Positions 25,590 to 33,966 of a stretch of DNA of 55,639 bases are shown here, piece after piece. Origin of the DNA: JALQTD01 sp964390365 (GTDB taxonomy: Bacteria; Bacteroidota; Bacteroidia; Flavobacteriales_D; Sanyastnellaceae); NCBI GenBank assembly GCA_964390365.1, contig CAYMHW010000003.1:1-55639 (forward strand), written 5' to 3'. The notes beneath the pieces are model-generated. The model saw only the letters and a list, made by a program, of their open reading frames with translations, made no database searches and was not told the origin of the DNA. Position numbers and translations under genes: made by a program. The stretch's first letter is position 1. Each line of letters starts with the position of its first letter.

Positions 25590-27530
25590 ATGATGCGCAA
25601 GTCAGGTTCCATTGGGCGCGATCGGCGGGATTTCGCTTCGGGTGCGGAACGCAGCGGTTCGAGCGTCCGACCGGGGGTGCGCATTTCTTCGCGCAACCGC
25701 TCGGGATTGCGGTTTCCTGTCGGGTGGCGGATGGGCATCGGTTTTGGCTTGTTCGGGGTGGCGGTTTCGGTTCAATTCATTTTGACTCGAAACACGCTGT
25801 TGGAAAATGAGCGGCTGAGCGCGCAAGTGGATGAGGTGCACGCGCCAAGCTTGGAAGCCCTGCACGAGTTGGAGTTGACCATCGCGGAGTCGAAGACGCA
25901 CATCATGCAGTGGCTTTACCAGCAAGCGAATTCGGACATCCCCCAGCGGCAGCGACTGATTGCGTTGCAGGACAGCGTCATTCCTGCCCAAAAAGCCCGC
26001 CTCGTGGCCTTCTCGGAGCACTGGAGTCCGGACATGCGGGCGGAATGGGACGATTTGACCTACCATTTGGACCACATGTTGGTCCTCTACGAAAGCATCG
26101 AGAGTTCCCTGCCCGATTTCGAGTCCTACAACAACCCGATGGTGTATCAGCTGCGATCGATTGCGAACCAGCAACGCAAGGACGACGGATTGCCAGGGGT
26201 TTACGCGGCCATTGATGAGGCCATGTTGGCGCTGAGTCAGGCGAACCGGGAACTGACGCGGGAGTCGATGGAGCGCATGGACCAACTCAGTTCGCGGCTG
26301 CGGCTGTATGCCGGGAACGTGGCCATCGGCGTCCTCATGCTGGGCATCGTCATCGCGTACTTGGTGACGCGGTCGATTTTGGTGCCGGTGCGCGATTTGA
26401 AACGGACGCTGCTGTACATGGGGCGGGGGGTGCAGCCGGAAGCGCCGGTGAAGGTGAGTCCGGATGAGATCGGCGAAATGGCGAACGCGGTGAACCGCCT
26501 GGCGGAGGGGCTGAAGCGGACGCGCCGGTTCTCGCTCGAGGTCGGTAAGGGGAACTTCGATGCCGAGTACATTCCCCTCAGCGAGGACGATGCGCTGGGG
26601 CACGCGTTGCTCAAGATGCGCGACGATTTGGCCGAAAACGAAAGCGTCCTTGAACGCAAAGTGCGCATGCGAACGACGGAGGTGGAGGAACAGAATAAAC
26701 GCATCGTTTCCCTGTACACCGACCTGCGCGACAGCATCGACTACGCGGAACGCATCCAAAAGGCCATCCTGCCGACGGTCGAGGAGCGGAAACAGGTCCT
26801 GCACGAGAACGCGGTGTTTTATCGGCCGCGCGACGTGGTTTCGGGGGATTTCTTTTGGTTCAAGACCGCCGGCCGTTCGCGCATGTTTTCGGCCATCGAC
26901 TGCACGGGACACGGGGTGCCGGGTGCGTTCATGAGCTTGATCGGGCACAACGCCTTGGAGCACGTTTCGAAGGTGTACACCCAACCGGACAAGATGTTGG
27001 TTCACTTGAATCGCATCGCTTGGGAATTGCTGAGCCAACAGCAGTTCAGCCGCGTTCGATCCAATGCGGGGGGAGTGGATTGGGACGATTCGGGGATGGA
27101 CGCTGCGGATTATGCGGGGATCCAGGACGGCATGGATTTGGCCATGGTCAACATCGACATGGAGAACATGCGGTTGCAATACAGTGGCGCGAACAGCCCG
27201 CTGTACATCGTGCGCCGCCGCGAAGTGCACGAGCTCAAGCCCGACAAATTCGCCATCGCTTCATTTCTGCCTGAATCCAAGCACTACACGAACATCGAGT
27301 TCGATTTGGAGCCGGGGGACTTCATTGTTGCGGCCACGGACGGTTACGTCGACCAATTTGGCGGGCCGCTCGGAAAGAAATTCATGCGGCGGAGGTTCCG
27401 GGAGCTCATCGCGGAATTGGCCACCCAACCGATGGAAGAGGTGGAACGCACGCTCGAACAGGCCTTCGACAAATGGAAGGGCAACGAGGAGCAAGTGGAC
27501 GACGTCCTCGTCATCGCCGTGCGCGTTTGA
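25590..27530 (+). CDS. Membrane HAMP-PP2C (SpoIIE/RsbU-type) serine phosphatase
   Basis: A 646-residue transmembrane signalling phosphatase. A basic N-terminal tail (1-45) precedes helix 1 (about 46-65), a helical sensor domain outside the membrane (66-237), helix 2 (238-262), HAMP (about 263-315), a coiled stretch with DSIDYAERIQKAILP, and the PP2C domain (about 400-646). Metal-binding aspartates are present in VVSGDFFWF, AIDCTGHGVPGAFMS, AATDGYVDQFGG and QVDDVLVIAV. Such enzymes dephosphorylate anti-sigma antagonists or similar partners. It follows the YfiR-like and TPR genes by 84 bases, so these periplasmic proteins are candidate regulators of its sensor. The start is the first of two adjacent ATGs. 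Confidence 0.92.
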   Translation: MMRKSGSIGRDRRDFASGAERSGSSVRPGVRISSRNRSGLRFPVGWRMGIGFGLFGVAVSVQFILTRNTLLENERLSAQVDEVHAPSLEALHELELTIAESKTHIMQWLYQQANSDIPQRQRLIALQDSVIPAQKARLVAFSEHWSPDMRAEWDDLTYHLDHMLVLYESIESSLPDFESYNNPMVYQLRSIANQQRKDDGLPGVYAAIDEAMLALSQANRELTRESMERMDQLSSRLRLYAGNVAIGVLMLGIVIAYLVTRSILVPVRDLKRTLLYMGRGVQPEAPVKVSPDEIGEMANAVNRLAEGLKRTRRFSLEVGKGNFDAEYIPLSEDDALGHALLKMRDDLAENESVLERKVRMRTTEVEEQNKRIVSLYTDLRDSIDYAERIQKAILPTVEERKQVLHENAVFYRPRDVVSGDFFWFKTAGRSRMFSAIDCTGHGVPGAFMSLIGHNALEHVSKVYTQPDKMLVHLNRIAWELLSQQQFSRVRSNAGGVDWDDSGMDAADYAGIQDGMDLAMVNIDMENMRLQYSGANSPLYIVRRREVHELKPDKFAIASFLPESKHYTNIEFDLEPGDFIVAATDGYVDQFGGPLGKKFMRRRFRELIAELATQPMEEVERTLEQAFDKWKGNEEQVDDVLVIAVRV

Positions 27531-27536
27531 GCGCGT

Positions 27537-27570
27537 AAAAAAGCCGGAACGCCTCAGCGCCCCGGCTTAT
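27537..27570. terminator. Probable bidirectional terminator
   Basis: A seven-base stem (AAGCCGG / CCGGCTT) with a 14-base loop and six A's on the left, which read as T's on the minus strand. It lies between the convergent phosphatase and universal stress protein genes. The large loop makes it weaker than the others. Confidence 0.6.
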
Positions 27571-27587
27571 TCAATTCAATTTGAAAT

Positions 27588-28424
27588 TCAATTCCGAGCG
27601 AACACCGAGTTGCGGATGACGCGGGTCTCCTTCGGATTCAGGATGAGGACCGGAATTTCCGCTTCGTTCGTGATGACCTGCTGCTCGTAGGTTTGGCCTA
27701 AGATGCCCATCAACGACTTCTCGTGCAGGTTCATGATGCTGATCAAATCCGCATCCACCGAGGCTGCGAATCGGATGACATCCTTGACGAATGCTCCGGA
27801 ACTGTGCTCCGAAATGGTCGCCGTGTGTTCAATGCCCTGCTCGTTGAAGAAGTCCTTCGCGTAATTGATGTTGCGGTCGAGCTGGTTGCGCAAGAACTCG
27901 TCGTCTTCACCGGGGGAAATCAGGTGAACGCGACCGTTGAAGTAGGTGGCCATTTCCGCCACGATGTTGAGTTTTTGCTTCGTGTCCTGGTGCAAGTCGA
28001 GCGGCACCACGATGTCGTCGTAACCGGAAGCCCGGATGCCCTTTTCTTGGGTGATGATGACCGGAACCGAACAGTTCGTCACGATGCGCAGCGCCCGGCC
28101 GCCGGTGATGAACTGCATGCCTCGCATGCCGTGCGTTCCCATGATGATCAAGTTCGCCAACTCCTCAACGCTCGCGTCGTCGATTTCTTCGAAGATGGAG
28201 CCGATGCGGATGGTGTAGCGGATGTTGTGCGGGTACTTGTCCTTGCAGCGTTCGAGCAAGGCCTCCATGCGCTGCCGCGCTTCAGGGAAGTCCTTTTTGT
28301 TGCCCACCACGTGGAGCAAGATGATTTCGCTGTCGATGGCCTTGCCTACGACAAAGGCGTGTTCGATGGAAACTTCGCTAACGGGCGTGAAGTCGAACGG
28401 AACGAGGATGCGGTGGTTCGGCAT
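27588..28424 (-). CDS. Tandem universal stress protein (UspA family)
   Basis: A 278-residue cytoplasmic protein with two Usp domains. Domain 1 starts RILVPFDFTPVSE and has the ATP-loop-like LIIMGTHGMRGMQFITGGRA followed by VPVIIT (about 95-125). Domain 2 begins DDIVVPLDLHQDT near residue 140 and ends VPVLIL, with a degenerate loop (ISIMNLHEKSLMG), so only the first half probably binds nucleotide. The start MPNHRILVPFDF is the canonical N-terminus; the frame remains open far upstream only as antisense of the ClC gene. A -7-like box, TACCTTCG, lies at 28449-28442 on this strand. Confidence 0.93.
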   Translation of the reverse strand: MPNHRILVPFDFTPVSEVSIEHAFVVGKAIDSEIILLHVVGNKKDFPEARQRMEALLERCKDKYPHNIRYTIRIGSIFEEIDDASVEELANLIIMGTHGMRGMQFITGGRALRIVTNCSVPVIITQEKGIRASGYDDIVVPLDLHQDTKQKLNIVAEMATYFNGRVHLISPGEDDEFLRNQLDRNINYAKDFFNEQGIEHTATISEHSSGAFVKDVIRFAASVDADLISIMNLHEKSLMGILGQTYEQQVITNEAEIPVLILNPKETRVIRNSVFARN

Positions 28425-28453
28425 GTTTTTGCAGTTTGACGCGAAGGTACTGC

Positions 28454-28483
28454 GTTGAGGCGTTTTTTTAGCTGATACCTTTG
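28454..28483 (+). promoter_or_regulatory. Candidate promoter for the ClC gene
   Basis: GTTG at 28454-28457 and TACCTTTG at 28476-28483 (perfect TAnnTTTG) are 18 bases apart. Only four bases separate the box from the ATG at 28488, so the message may be leaderless. Confidence 0.5.
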
Positions 28484-28487
28484 TGGC

Positions 28488-30266
28488 ATGTGGCGAACCG
28501 GTTGGCGCACTTTGGCTCCTTACCTGCAGACGTGGGGGCGCAGCGAGCAGTCGCTGCTGGCTTGGGCTGCGGTCATCGGGATGGTGGCGGGGGGGATGAC
28601 GGTGTTGTTGAAGAACGGGGTGGCCGTGTTGCGGCGCGGGTTGTTTGGGGCGGCTGAGGTCACGGGTTGGGACGGGGTGCTGGCCTTGGGGCCGGTGCTC
28701 GGATTGGTGGCGACGGCTTGGTTTGTGAAGCGCGGGGTGAAGGGGGACCACCCGGGTCCGGGGGTGCCGGCCACGTTGCATGCGCTCAGTCGTCGGCAGG
28801 GGCGGTTGAAGCGGCGTTGGATGTACTCGCCTTTGGTGGCGAGCTGGTTGACCGTGGGGCTGGGGGGGTCGGGGGGATTGGAGGCGCCGGCGTTGCAGGC
28901 GAGCGCGGCGTTTGGGTCGGAGGTGGCTACGGCGACGCGCCGGAATTTCAATCGGCGGGTCTTGTTGATTGCGTGCGCGGCGGCGGCTTCGTTGGCGGCG
29001 ACGTTCAAGGCTCCCGTGGCGGCGATCATTTTTGCGGTGGAGGTGATCATGATCGATTTGACGGCGGGGAGCTTGGTGCCGTTGTTGTTGGCGTCGCTCA
29101 GTTCCTTGTTGACCGCGTGGTTCCTGCTCGAGGGGGAGGACGTGTTGGCCGCGCCGGACTTGACGGCGTTCGCGGTGGAGCGCTTGCCGCTGTACGGTGT
29201 GCTGGGCTTGATGACGGGGGCGGGGTCGGTCGTGTTTTCCCGGCTGTACCTCTGGTCGAGCGGGTGGATGCGCCAAATCCGCGGCAAGGCCCTCCGCATC
29301 GGCCTCGCGGGCGCCCTCATGGCCGGTGCCATCCTCTTGTTCCCCAGCCTCTACGGCGAGGGCTACGAAGTCATCAACGGCTTGTTCGATGGGGAATCGA
29401 CCGGACTCGCAGAGGACATGGCCATCCACCTCTTCGCGCCGGAGGGCATCCTGCTTGTGGCGGTGTTGCTCGTCGCTTGGGCGCTCAAGCCCATCCTGAC
29501 GGGATTCACGGTCGGGGCGGGCGGTGTGGCGGGGGTGTTCGCGCCGGCGCTTTTCAGCGGCGCCGTGCTCGGATACGTGTTCGCGGTGTCGGTGAACTTG
29601 ATCGCCGGCACCGAGTTCATGCCGGTGGGGAATGCGGTGCTTGCGGGATTGGGCGGGATGTTGGCCGGCGTGCTCCACGCGCCGCTCACGGCCGTGTTCC
29701 TCGCCGCCGAGGTCAGTGGGGGCTACGATTTGTTCGTCCCCGTCATGCTCACCGCCGCGCTCAGCTTTCAGCTCGCCCGCCACTGGTTGAAGCACTCGAT
29801 TTACACGAAGGAACTCGCGGAAAGTGGCGATTTGCTCTCGCACAACAAGGACCAGGCGGTGCTCACGTTGATGTCCTTGAAGGATGAGGTGGAGAGCGAT
29901 TTTGTGGCGGTTCGCCCGGAGATGACGCTGGGGGATTTGGTCCAAATCATCGCCCGCTCCTCGCGCAACCTCCACCCGGTCCTCGACCCCGACGGCCAGC
30001 TGCTCGGCATCATCGACTTGCAGGACATCCGCCAAATCATGTTCGACCGCGAACAATACGAAACCCTGAGCGTCCACGAATTGATGGCGGCCCCACTCGC
30101 CACGCTCGAAGTGCACGCGCGCATGGACGATGTCATGGCGCAATTCGAACGGACGAAGGCGTGGAACCTCCCCGTGGTCGCTCAGGGCAAGTACGTCGGC
30201 TTCGTTTCCCGGTCACGCCTCTTCAGCGCTTACCGCCGTTGGCTCCGGGAAACCCACCAAGATTAA
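28488..30266 (+). CDS. ClC-family anion channel/transporter with two CBS domains
   Basis: A 592-residue inner-membrane protein that passes chloride or related anions. The ClC core fills about residues 20-435, and two CBS domains lie at about 465-520 and 530-585. The first anion loop is GPGVP, where many family members have GSGIP. The gating-glutamate loop is GGLEAP (GREGP in E. coli), with Glu kept. The third loop is GVFAP. At the inner proton-glutamate position the helix reads FAVEV, with Val where E. coli ClC has Glu203, as in channel-type members. Its stop shares TTAA with the convergent SecB-like gene. Ion preference is inference only. Confidence 0.93.
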   Translation: MWRTGWRTLAPYLQTWGRSEQSLLAWAAVIGMVAGGMTVLLKNGVAVLRRGLFGAAEVTGWDGVLALGPVLGLVATAWFVKRGVKGDHPGPGVPATLHALSRRQGRLKRRWMYSPLVASWLTVGLGGSGGLEAPALQASAAFGSEVATATRRNFNRRVLLIACAAAASLAATFKAPVAAIIFAVEVIMIDLTAGSLVPLLLASLSSLLTAWFLLEGEDVLAAPDLTAFAVERLPLYGVLGLMTGAGSVVFSRLYLWSSGWMRQIRGKALRIGLAGALMAGAILLFPSLYGEGYEVINGLFDGESTGLAEDMAIHLFAPEGILLVAVLLVAWALKPILTGFTVGAGGVAGVFAPALFSGAVLGYVFAVSVNLIAGTEFMPVGNAVLAGLGGMLAGVLHAPLTAVFLAAEVSGGYDLFVPVMLTAALSFQLARHWLKHSIYTKELAESGDLLSHNKDQAVLTLMSLKDEVESDFVAVRPEMTLGDLVQIIARSSRNLHPVLDPDGQLLGIIDLQDIRQIMFDREQYETLSVHELMAAPLATLEVHARMDDVMAQFERTKAWNLPVVAQGKYVGFVSRSRLFSAYRRWLRETHQD

Positions 30267-30697
30267 GCGTGCTGGCCCGCATGGAACCCTTCCGGGTTCA
30301 CGATCGGCAGCAGCGCCCGGTGCAAATACGTTCCTTTAAAGGTCGCCCACATCACCCCGCGCAACGTGGAAATCGTCACCCCATTGAGGTTGTTGATGAG
30401 GTCCTTCGGCAAGCCGATTTGGCCGTCGTCGTTCTTCTTCAAATGCTGGCTCAACTGATCCACCGCAAACGTCATGCGCCCCGTGAAGTTGGCCAATTCC
30501 GTTCCCGCATCGTCGGTGGTGCGGATGGTGCAAATCACCGCCAAGGCACTGTCCTTTTCAAGGATTTGGTGCTTCATTTGGAGGTTGAAATTGAGCTTTT
30601 GGTCCGGGGCAAAATTGGGGCTCGGCTCCGCCAGGTGGCAGCTGATCAAATCCATGCCGCCGATGCGGTAGTTCAGGGCGTTTTCGGGTGCGGTCAT
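30263..30697 (-). CDS. SecB-like chaperone protein
   Basis: A 144-residue protein with no signal peptide. Beta-rich patterning is seen in LNFNLQMKHQI and LAVICTIRTTD. The C-terminal part, LNGVTISTLRGVMWATFKG followed by YLHRALLPIVNPEGF, mirrors the SecB end, where a helix leads into a P-[IV]-N-F-like strand. SecB holds exported proteins unfolded for SecA. Bacteroidota carry SecB-like proteins instead of classic SecB, so a role in export is plausible but inferred. The stop shares TTAA with the ClC gene. It follows the hydrolase gene by 82 bases. Confidence 0.6.
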   Translation of the reverse strand: MTAPENALNYRIGGMDLISCHLAEPSPNFAPDQKLNFNLQMKHQILEKDSALAVICTIRTTDDAGTELANFTGRMTFAVDQLSQHLKKNDDGQIGLPKDLINNLNGVTISTLRGVMWATFKGTYLHRALLPIVNPEGFHAGQHA

Positions 30698-30779
30698 CGC
30701 AAATCGTTTTGTTAGGGTTTGTTCGGTTCTACGGAGGTCGGCGCGAAAGGTTGTGCACCTTTCACGAATGTGCTGATTG

Positions 30780-31550
30780 TCAGTTCAAAAATTCCGCCGT
30801 GACCTCAAAAAACTCGTCCGGTCGTTCGGCGTGGAGCCAGTGCCCGGCCCCTTCGATGCCATGCGATTCGAACTGCAAAAACGCAGCGTCGAAGGCCGCC
30901 AAATCCTCCGCGTTCACATACGAAGAGCGCTTGCCGTAAATGGCGAGTGTCGGCAAGGTGTTCACGCTCAGTTCCACGCCACTCACCACGCCCGCCAACG
31001 CCTGATTCAGCACGGGCAGGTTCGCCCGCCACGCATATCCGCCCTCCTTGAGGCGCCGCAGCCCCTTCATCAAAAACGCCACGATGGACGCATCCCCCAA
31101 CCGGCTTGCCAAATGCGCCTCCACCACCGACCGGTCCTGAACGTGCGCTACATCCACCGACAACAGCGCATCGAAAATGGGCTGGTGGTGAATGGGGTAG
31201 GCGCGGGCCGCCATGTCCGCGATGACGAGTTGATCGACGCGTTCCGGGTGCTCGAGGCCCAGCATCAACGCGGTTTTTCCGCCCATGCTGTGCCCGATCA
31301 CGCTCGCCTTCTCCAGCCCCGCCTCGTCGAGGTAGCGGATGACGTCCTCGACCATCGCGGGGTACGTGTGCACCGGGTCGTGGGGGCTCCGCCCGTGGTT
31401 GCGGGCGTCGAGCAGGTGAACGGCGTGGGTTTCGGCGTAGCGTTTGGCCAAGGTTTGCCAGTTGTCGGACGAGCCGAGCAAGCCGTGGAGGATGACCAAC
31501 GCCGGTTGTTGCGGATCGCCGATGATGCGGTGGAAGAGGGGAAGCGCCAT
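30780..31550 (-). CDS. Alpha/beta hydrolase (YbfF-like esterase)
   Basis: A 256-residue cytosolic hydrolase. The oxyanion region is VILHGLLGSSDNW (residues 19-31), the nucleophile Ser lies in VIGHSMGGK near residue 86, and the catalytic His is in IEGAGHWLHAE near residue 236. LLDARNHGRSPH is another family word. The closest pattern is YbfF, an esterase acting on acyl-CoA or other small esters. The substrate cannot be told. It follows pdxJ by 34 bases in the same direction. The start MALPLFHR was chosen over one seven codons upstream. Confidence 0.88.
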   Translation of the reverse strand: MALPLFHRIIGDPQQPALVILHGLLGSSDNWQTLAKRYAETHAVHLLDARNHGRSPHDPVHTYPAMVEDVIRYLDEAGLEKASVIGHSMGGKTALMLGLEHPERVDQLVIADMAARAYPIHHQPIFDALLSVDVAHVQDRSVVEAHLASRLGDASIVAFLMKGLRRLKEGGYAWRANLPVLNQALAGVVSGVELSVNTLPTLAIYGKRSSYVNAEDLAAFDAAFLQFESHGIEGAGHWLHAERPDEFFEVTAEFLN

Positions 31551-31584
31551 TTGGCCACAAATTTCGGCCAAAACCCTTGCCGGC

Positions 31585-32301
31585 TCAACCCCGCGGCTGC
31601 AGGCAAGCCAAGTAACGCGCCACCGTCGCCTCCAACCCGTCGTACAGCGCCTCCGAAATCAGCGCATGCCCGATGCTCACCTCCGCCAAATGCGGCACCG
31701 CGTGCACAAACGCCGGCAAGTTCGCCGCATTCAAATCGTGCCCCGCATTCACCCCCAGCCCCTGCCCGTGCGCGTAAGCCGCCGCCTCCGCAAACGGCAC
31801 CACCGCCCGCGGATTCGGGAACCCCTTCGCATACGGCTCGGTGTAGAGCTCAATCCGATCCGCCCCCACCGCCGCCGCCGCATCAGCCAGCCGAGGCGCC
31901 GTCTCCAAAAACAGCGACACCCGCATCCCCGCCGCCCGCAATTCCATCACCACTTCCTGCAAGAACGCCGCGTGCCGCACGGTGTCCCACCCCGCATTGC
32001 TCGTCAGCGCCTCCGGCGGATCCGGAACGAGCGTCACCTGCTCGGGCCGCACCTCCAGCACCAAGTCCAGAAAGTCCCGCGACGGGTAGCCCTCCACGTT
32101 GAATTCGGTGTAGACCACGGGGCGCAAAGCGCGCACGTCGTCGTACGTGATGTGCCGGGCATCTGGCCGCGGGTGCACCGTAATCCCATGAGCGCCAAAC
32201 TCTTGGATGCGCACCGCGGCTTCCACCACATCGGGCACACCGCCTCCGCGCGCGTTGCGGAGGGTGGCGATTTTATTCACATTGACGCTCAGACGTGTCA
32301 T
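31585..32301 (-). CDS. pdxJ: Pyridoxine 5'-phosphate synthase
   Basis: Condenses 1-deoxyxylulose-5-phosphate with 3-amino-2-oxopropyl phosphate, the last ring-forming step of DXP-dependent vitamin B6 synthesis. The 238 residues and TIM-barrel words fit: LSVNVNKIATLRNARGG at the start, HPRPDARHI near residue 43, FNVEGYPS, GVNAGHDLN near 184 and EVSIGHALISEAL near the end. It diverges from the CBS-nadK unit, whose promoter lies in the first codons of pdxJ. Confidence 0.97.
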   Translation of the reverse strand: MTRLSVNVNKIATLRNARGGGVPDVVEAAVRIQEFGAHGITVHPRPDARHITYDDVRALRPVVYTEFNVEGYPSRDFLDLVLEVRPEQVTLVPDPPEALTSNAGWDTVRHAAFLQEVVMELRAAGMRVSLFLETAPRLADAAAAVGADRIELYTEPYAKGFPNPRAVVPFAEAAAYAHGQGLGVNAGHDLNAANLPAFVHAVPHLAEVSIGHALISEALYDGLEATVARYLACLQPRG

Positions 32302-32312
32302 CCGTACCTTTC
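32281..32312 (+). promoter_or_regulatory. Promoter for the CBS-nadK unit
   Basis: ATTG at 32281-32284 and TACCTTTC at 32305-32312 are 20 bases apart. The predicted leader is about 45 bases. A minus-strand box, TAATTTTG, at 32349-32342 could serve pdxJ. Confidence 0.5.
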
Positions 32313-32364
32313 GGGTTTGAAATGGGCTCCAACCGGAGGCCCAAAATTACACCACATTCCGCCC

Positions 32365-33015
32365 ATGTACGCACAACGCATCCTGAGCCGCGACTTGCCC
32401 ACCGCTCGACCGGACGACCCGGTGGGTCGGGTGCTGGAGTTGATGGACGAATACAAGGTTCGCCAGCTCCCGCTTGTTGATGGGGAAGCGTTCGTGGGCC
32501 TCATTTACGAGGACGATTTGTTGGAGGCTGAGGAAACGACTCCCATGGCGCTGCTCGTCGGGCAGCCCGTCTTTGCGCCGCCGCATTTGCACGTGTACGA
32601 TGTGGTGGCTTCGATGGTGCAGGGCGAGGTGGACGTGATGCCGGTGGTGAAGGAGGGGAAGTACCTCGGGGCGGTGAATCGGGCGGCCATCCTCGCGTTC
32701 TTGACGGAGCATGCGGGGTGGGGGCATCCCGGGGGGACGATCGTGGTGGAGGTGCCGGAGGTGGACCTGAGCCTGTCGGAATTGGCGCGGATTGTGGAGT
32801 CGAATGGGGCGCGGGTTTTGGCCTACACCTTGGTGGCCAAACCGGAAAACCAACTGGTCGAAGTGACCTTCAAGCTCAATACGCAAGACGTGGAGCCGCT
32901 GCTCGACGCCCTGCAGCGCTTCGGCTACACCATCCAAACGTTCTTCCACAGTCCGGAGTTGGAGGAGGAAATGCGCGAGCGCTTCGAGGCGTTCATGCGG
33001 TACTTGAATGCCTGA
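32365..33015 (+). CDS. CBS-pair protein with C-terminal ACT-like domain
   Basis: A 216-residue cytoplasmic protein. Two CBS motifs occupy about residues 1-120: ARPDDPVGRVLELMDEYKVRQLPLV read in part as VGRVLELMDEY, and the second with VVASMVQGEVDVMPVV. The last 80 residues, from IVVEVPEVDLSLSELARIV, look like an ACT-type regulatory fold. It probably senses adenine nucleotides. It ends three bases before nadK, a pairing conserved in Bacteroidota, which suggests a link to NAD(P) metabolism, by inference only. Confidence 0.87.
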   Translation: MYAQRILSRDLPTARPDDPVGRVLELMDEYKVRQLPLVDGEAFVGLIYEDDLLEAEETTPMALLVGQPVFAPPHLHVYDVVASMVQGEVDVMPVVKEGKYLGAVNRAAILAFLTEHAGWGHPGGTIVVEVPEVDLSLSELARIVESNGARVLAYTLVAKPENQLVEVTFKLNTQDVEPLLDALQRFGYTIQTFFHSPELEEEMRERFEAFMRYLNA

Positions 33016-33018
33016 GCC

Positions 33019-33897
33019 ATGAAAATAGCCCTCTTTGGAAAGCGGTTCGATGCGGCGTACGACGATGCGGTGAAGCACGTGTTGCGTCGGGTGCTTGAGT
33101 TCGATCCTTCGCCGTGCGTCAACGGCCCCTTCCGCGAGGAACTGCTCGAGCGGATGGACGTGGCCGAGCACTTGCGCGAGTACTCCACCCCCGAAGAAGT
33201 GGCTGGGTGCGATTTGATGGTGGTCATCGGCGGCGACGGCTCGGTGTTGGAAGCGGCGACGTGGGTGCGGCACTCGATGGTGCCCGTCCTCGGGGTCAAC
33301 ACGGGGCGGCTCGGATTCCTGTCCAACGTCGGCACCGATGAGGTGGATTTGGCCATGGATGCGGTGAAGGCGGGCAAGGTGTGGTACGAAGACCGGGCGA
33401 TGCTCGAGGTCCGCGTGGACGGCGAGTACTTGAGCGATTTTCCGTTCGCGTTGAACGAGGTGGCCATCATGAAGCGCGACACGTCGAGCATGGTGACGGT
33501 GGAGGTGTTCCGGGACGAACAGTTCGTCAACACGTACTGGGCGGACGGGCTCATCGTGGCGACGCCCACGGGGTCCACGGCTTATTCGCTGAGCGCGGGC
33601 GGTCCCATTGTGATGCCGGGTTCGGAGGTGCTGAGCATCACGCCCATCGCCCCGCACAACCTGAACGACCGCCCGCTGGTGGTGCCGTTCACGGGGCGGT
33701 TGGAGTTGACGCCGGATGGGCGGGAGCAGCAGTTCTTGTTGGGGCTGGACTCGCGGACGTTCTTGCTGGGCGCTGGATCGACGGTGCAGGTGACGCCGGC
33801 GCCGTTCCGGTTGCGGTTGCTGAATTTGGAGCACCAGGAGTTTTTCAGCACGGTGCGGGCGAAGATGCATTGGGGCGTGGACCCGCGCTCGCGGTGA
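33019..33897 (+). CDS. nadK: NAD kinase
   Basis: Phosphorylates NAD to NADP. The 292 residues fit. The catalytic GGDG motif is VVIGGDGSVLE with Asp73, LGVNTGRLGFLSNV follows, FALNEVAI carries the NE/NA-binding pair, and DGLIVATPTGSTAYSLSAGG is the family hallmark. It lies three bases after the CBS gene. Confidence 0.97.
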   Translation: MKIALFGKRFDAAYDDAVKHVLRRVLEFDPSPCVNGPFREELLERMDVAEHLREYSTPEEVAGCDLMVVIGGDGSVLEAATWVRHSMVPVLGVNTGRLGFLSNVGTDEVDLAMDAVKAGKVWYEDRAMLEVRVDGEYLSDFPFALNEVAIMKRDTSSMVTVEVFRDEQFVNTYWADGLIVATPTGSTAYSLSAGGPIVMPGSEVLSITPIAPHNLNDRPLVVPFTGRLELTPDGREQQFLLGLDSRTFLLGAGSTVQVTPAPFRLRLLNLEHQEFFSTVRAKMHWGVDPRSR

Positions 33898-33966
33898 TGC
33901 CGCGGATTTGGGGGAATTTCACACGCTGTTCGGGCAATGTCACGTACTTTCGCGCGTTGTCAGCCG

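Noticed and set aside
27588..30143. Universal stress protein with a 570-residue N-terminal extension
   Set aside because: The extension is antisense to the ClC gene and rich in His/Arg/Gln. The canonical start MPNHRILVPF with a nearby -7 box is at 28424.
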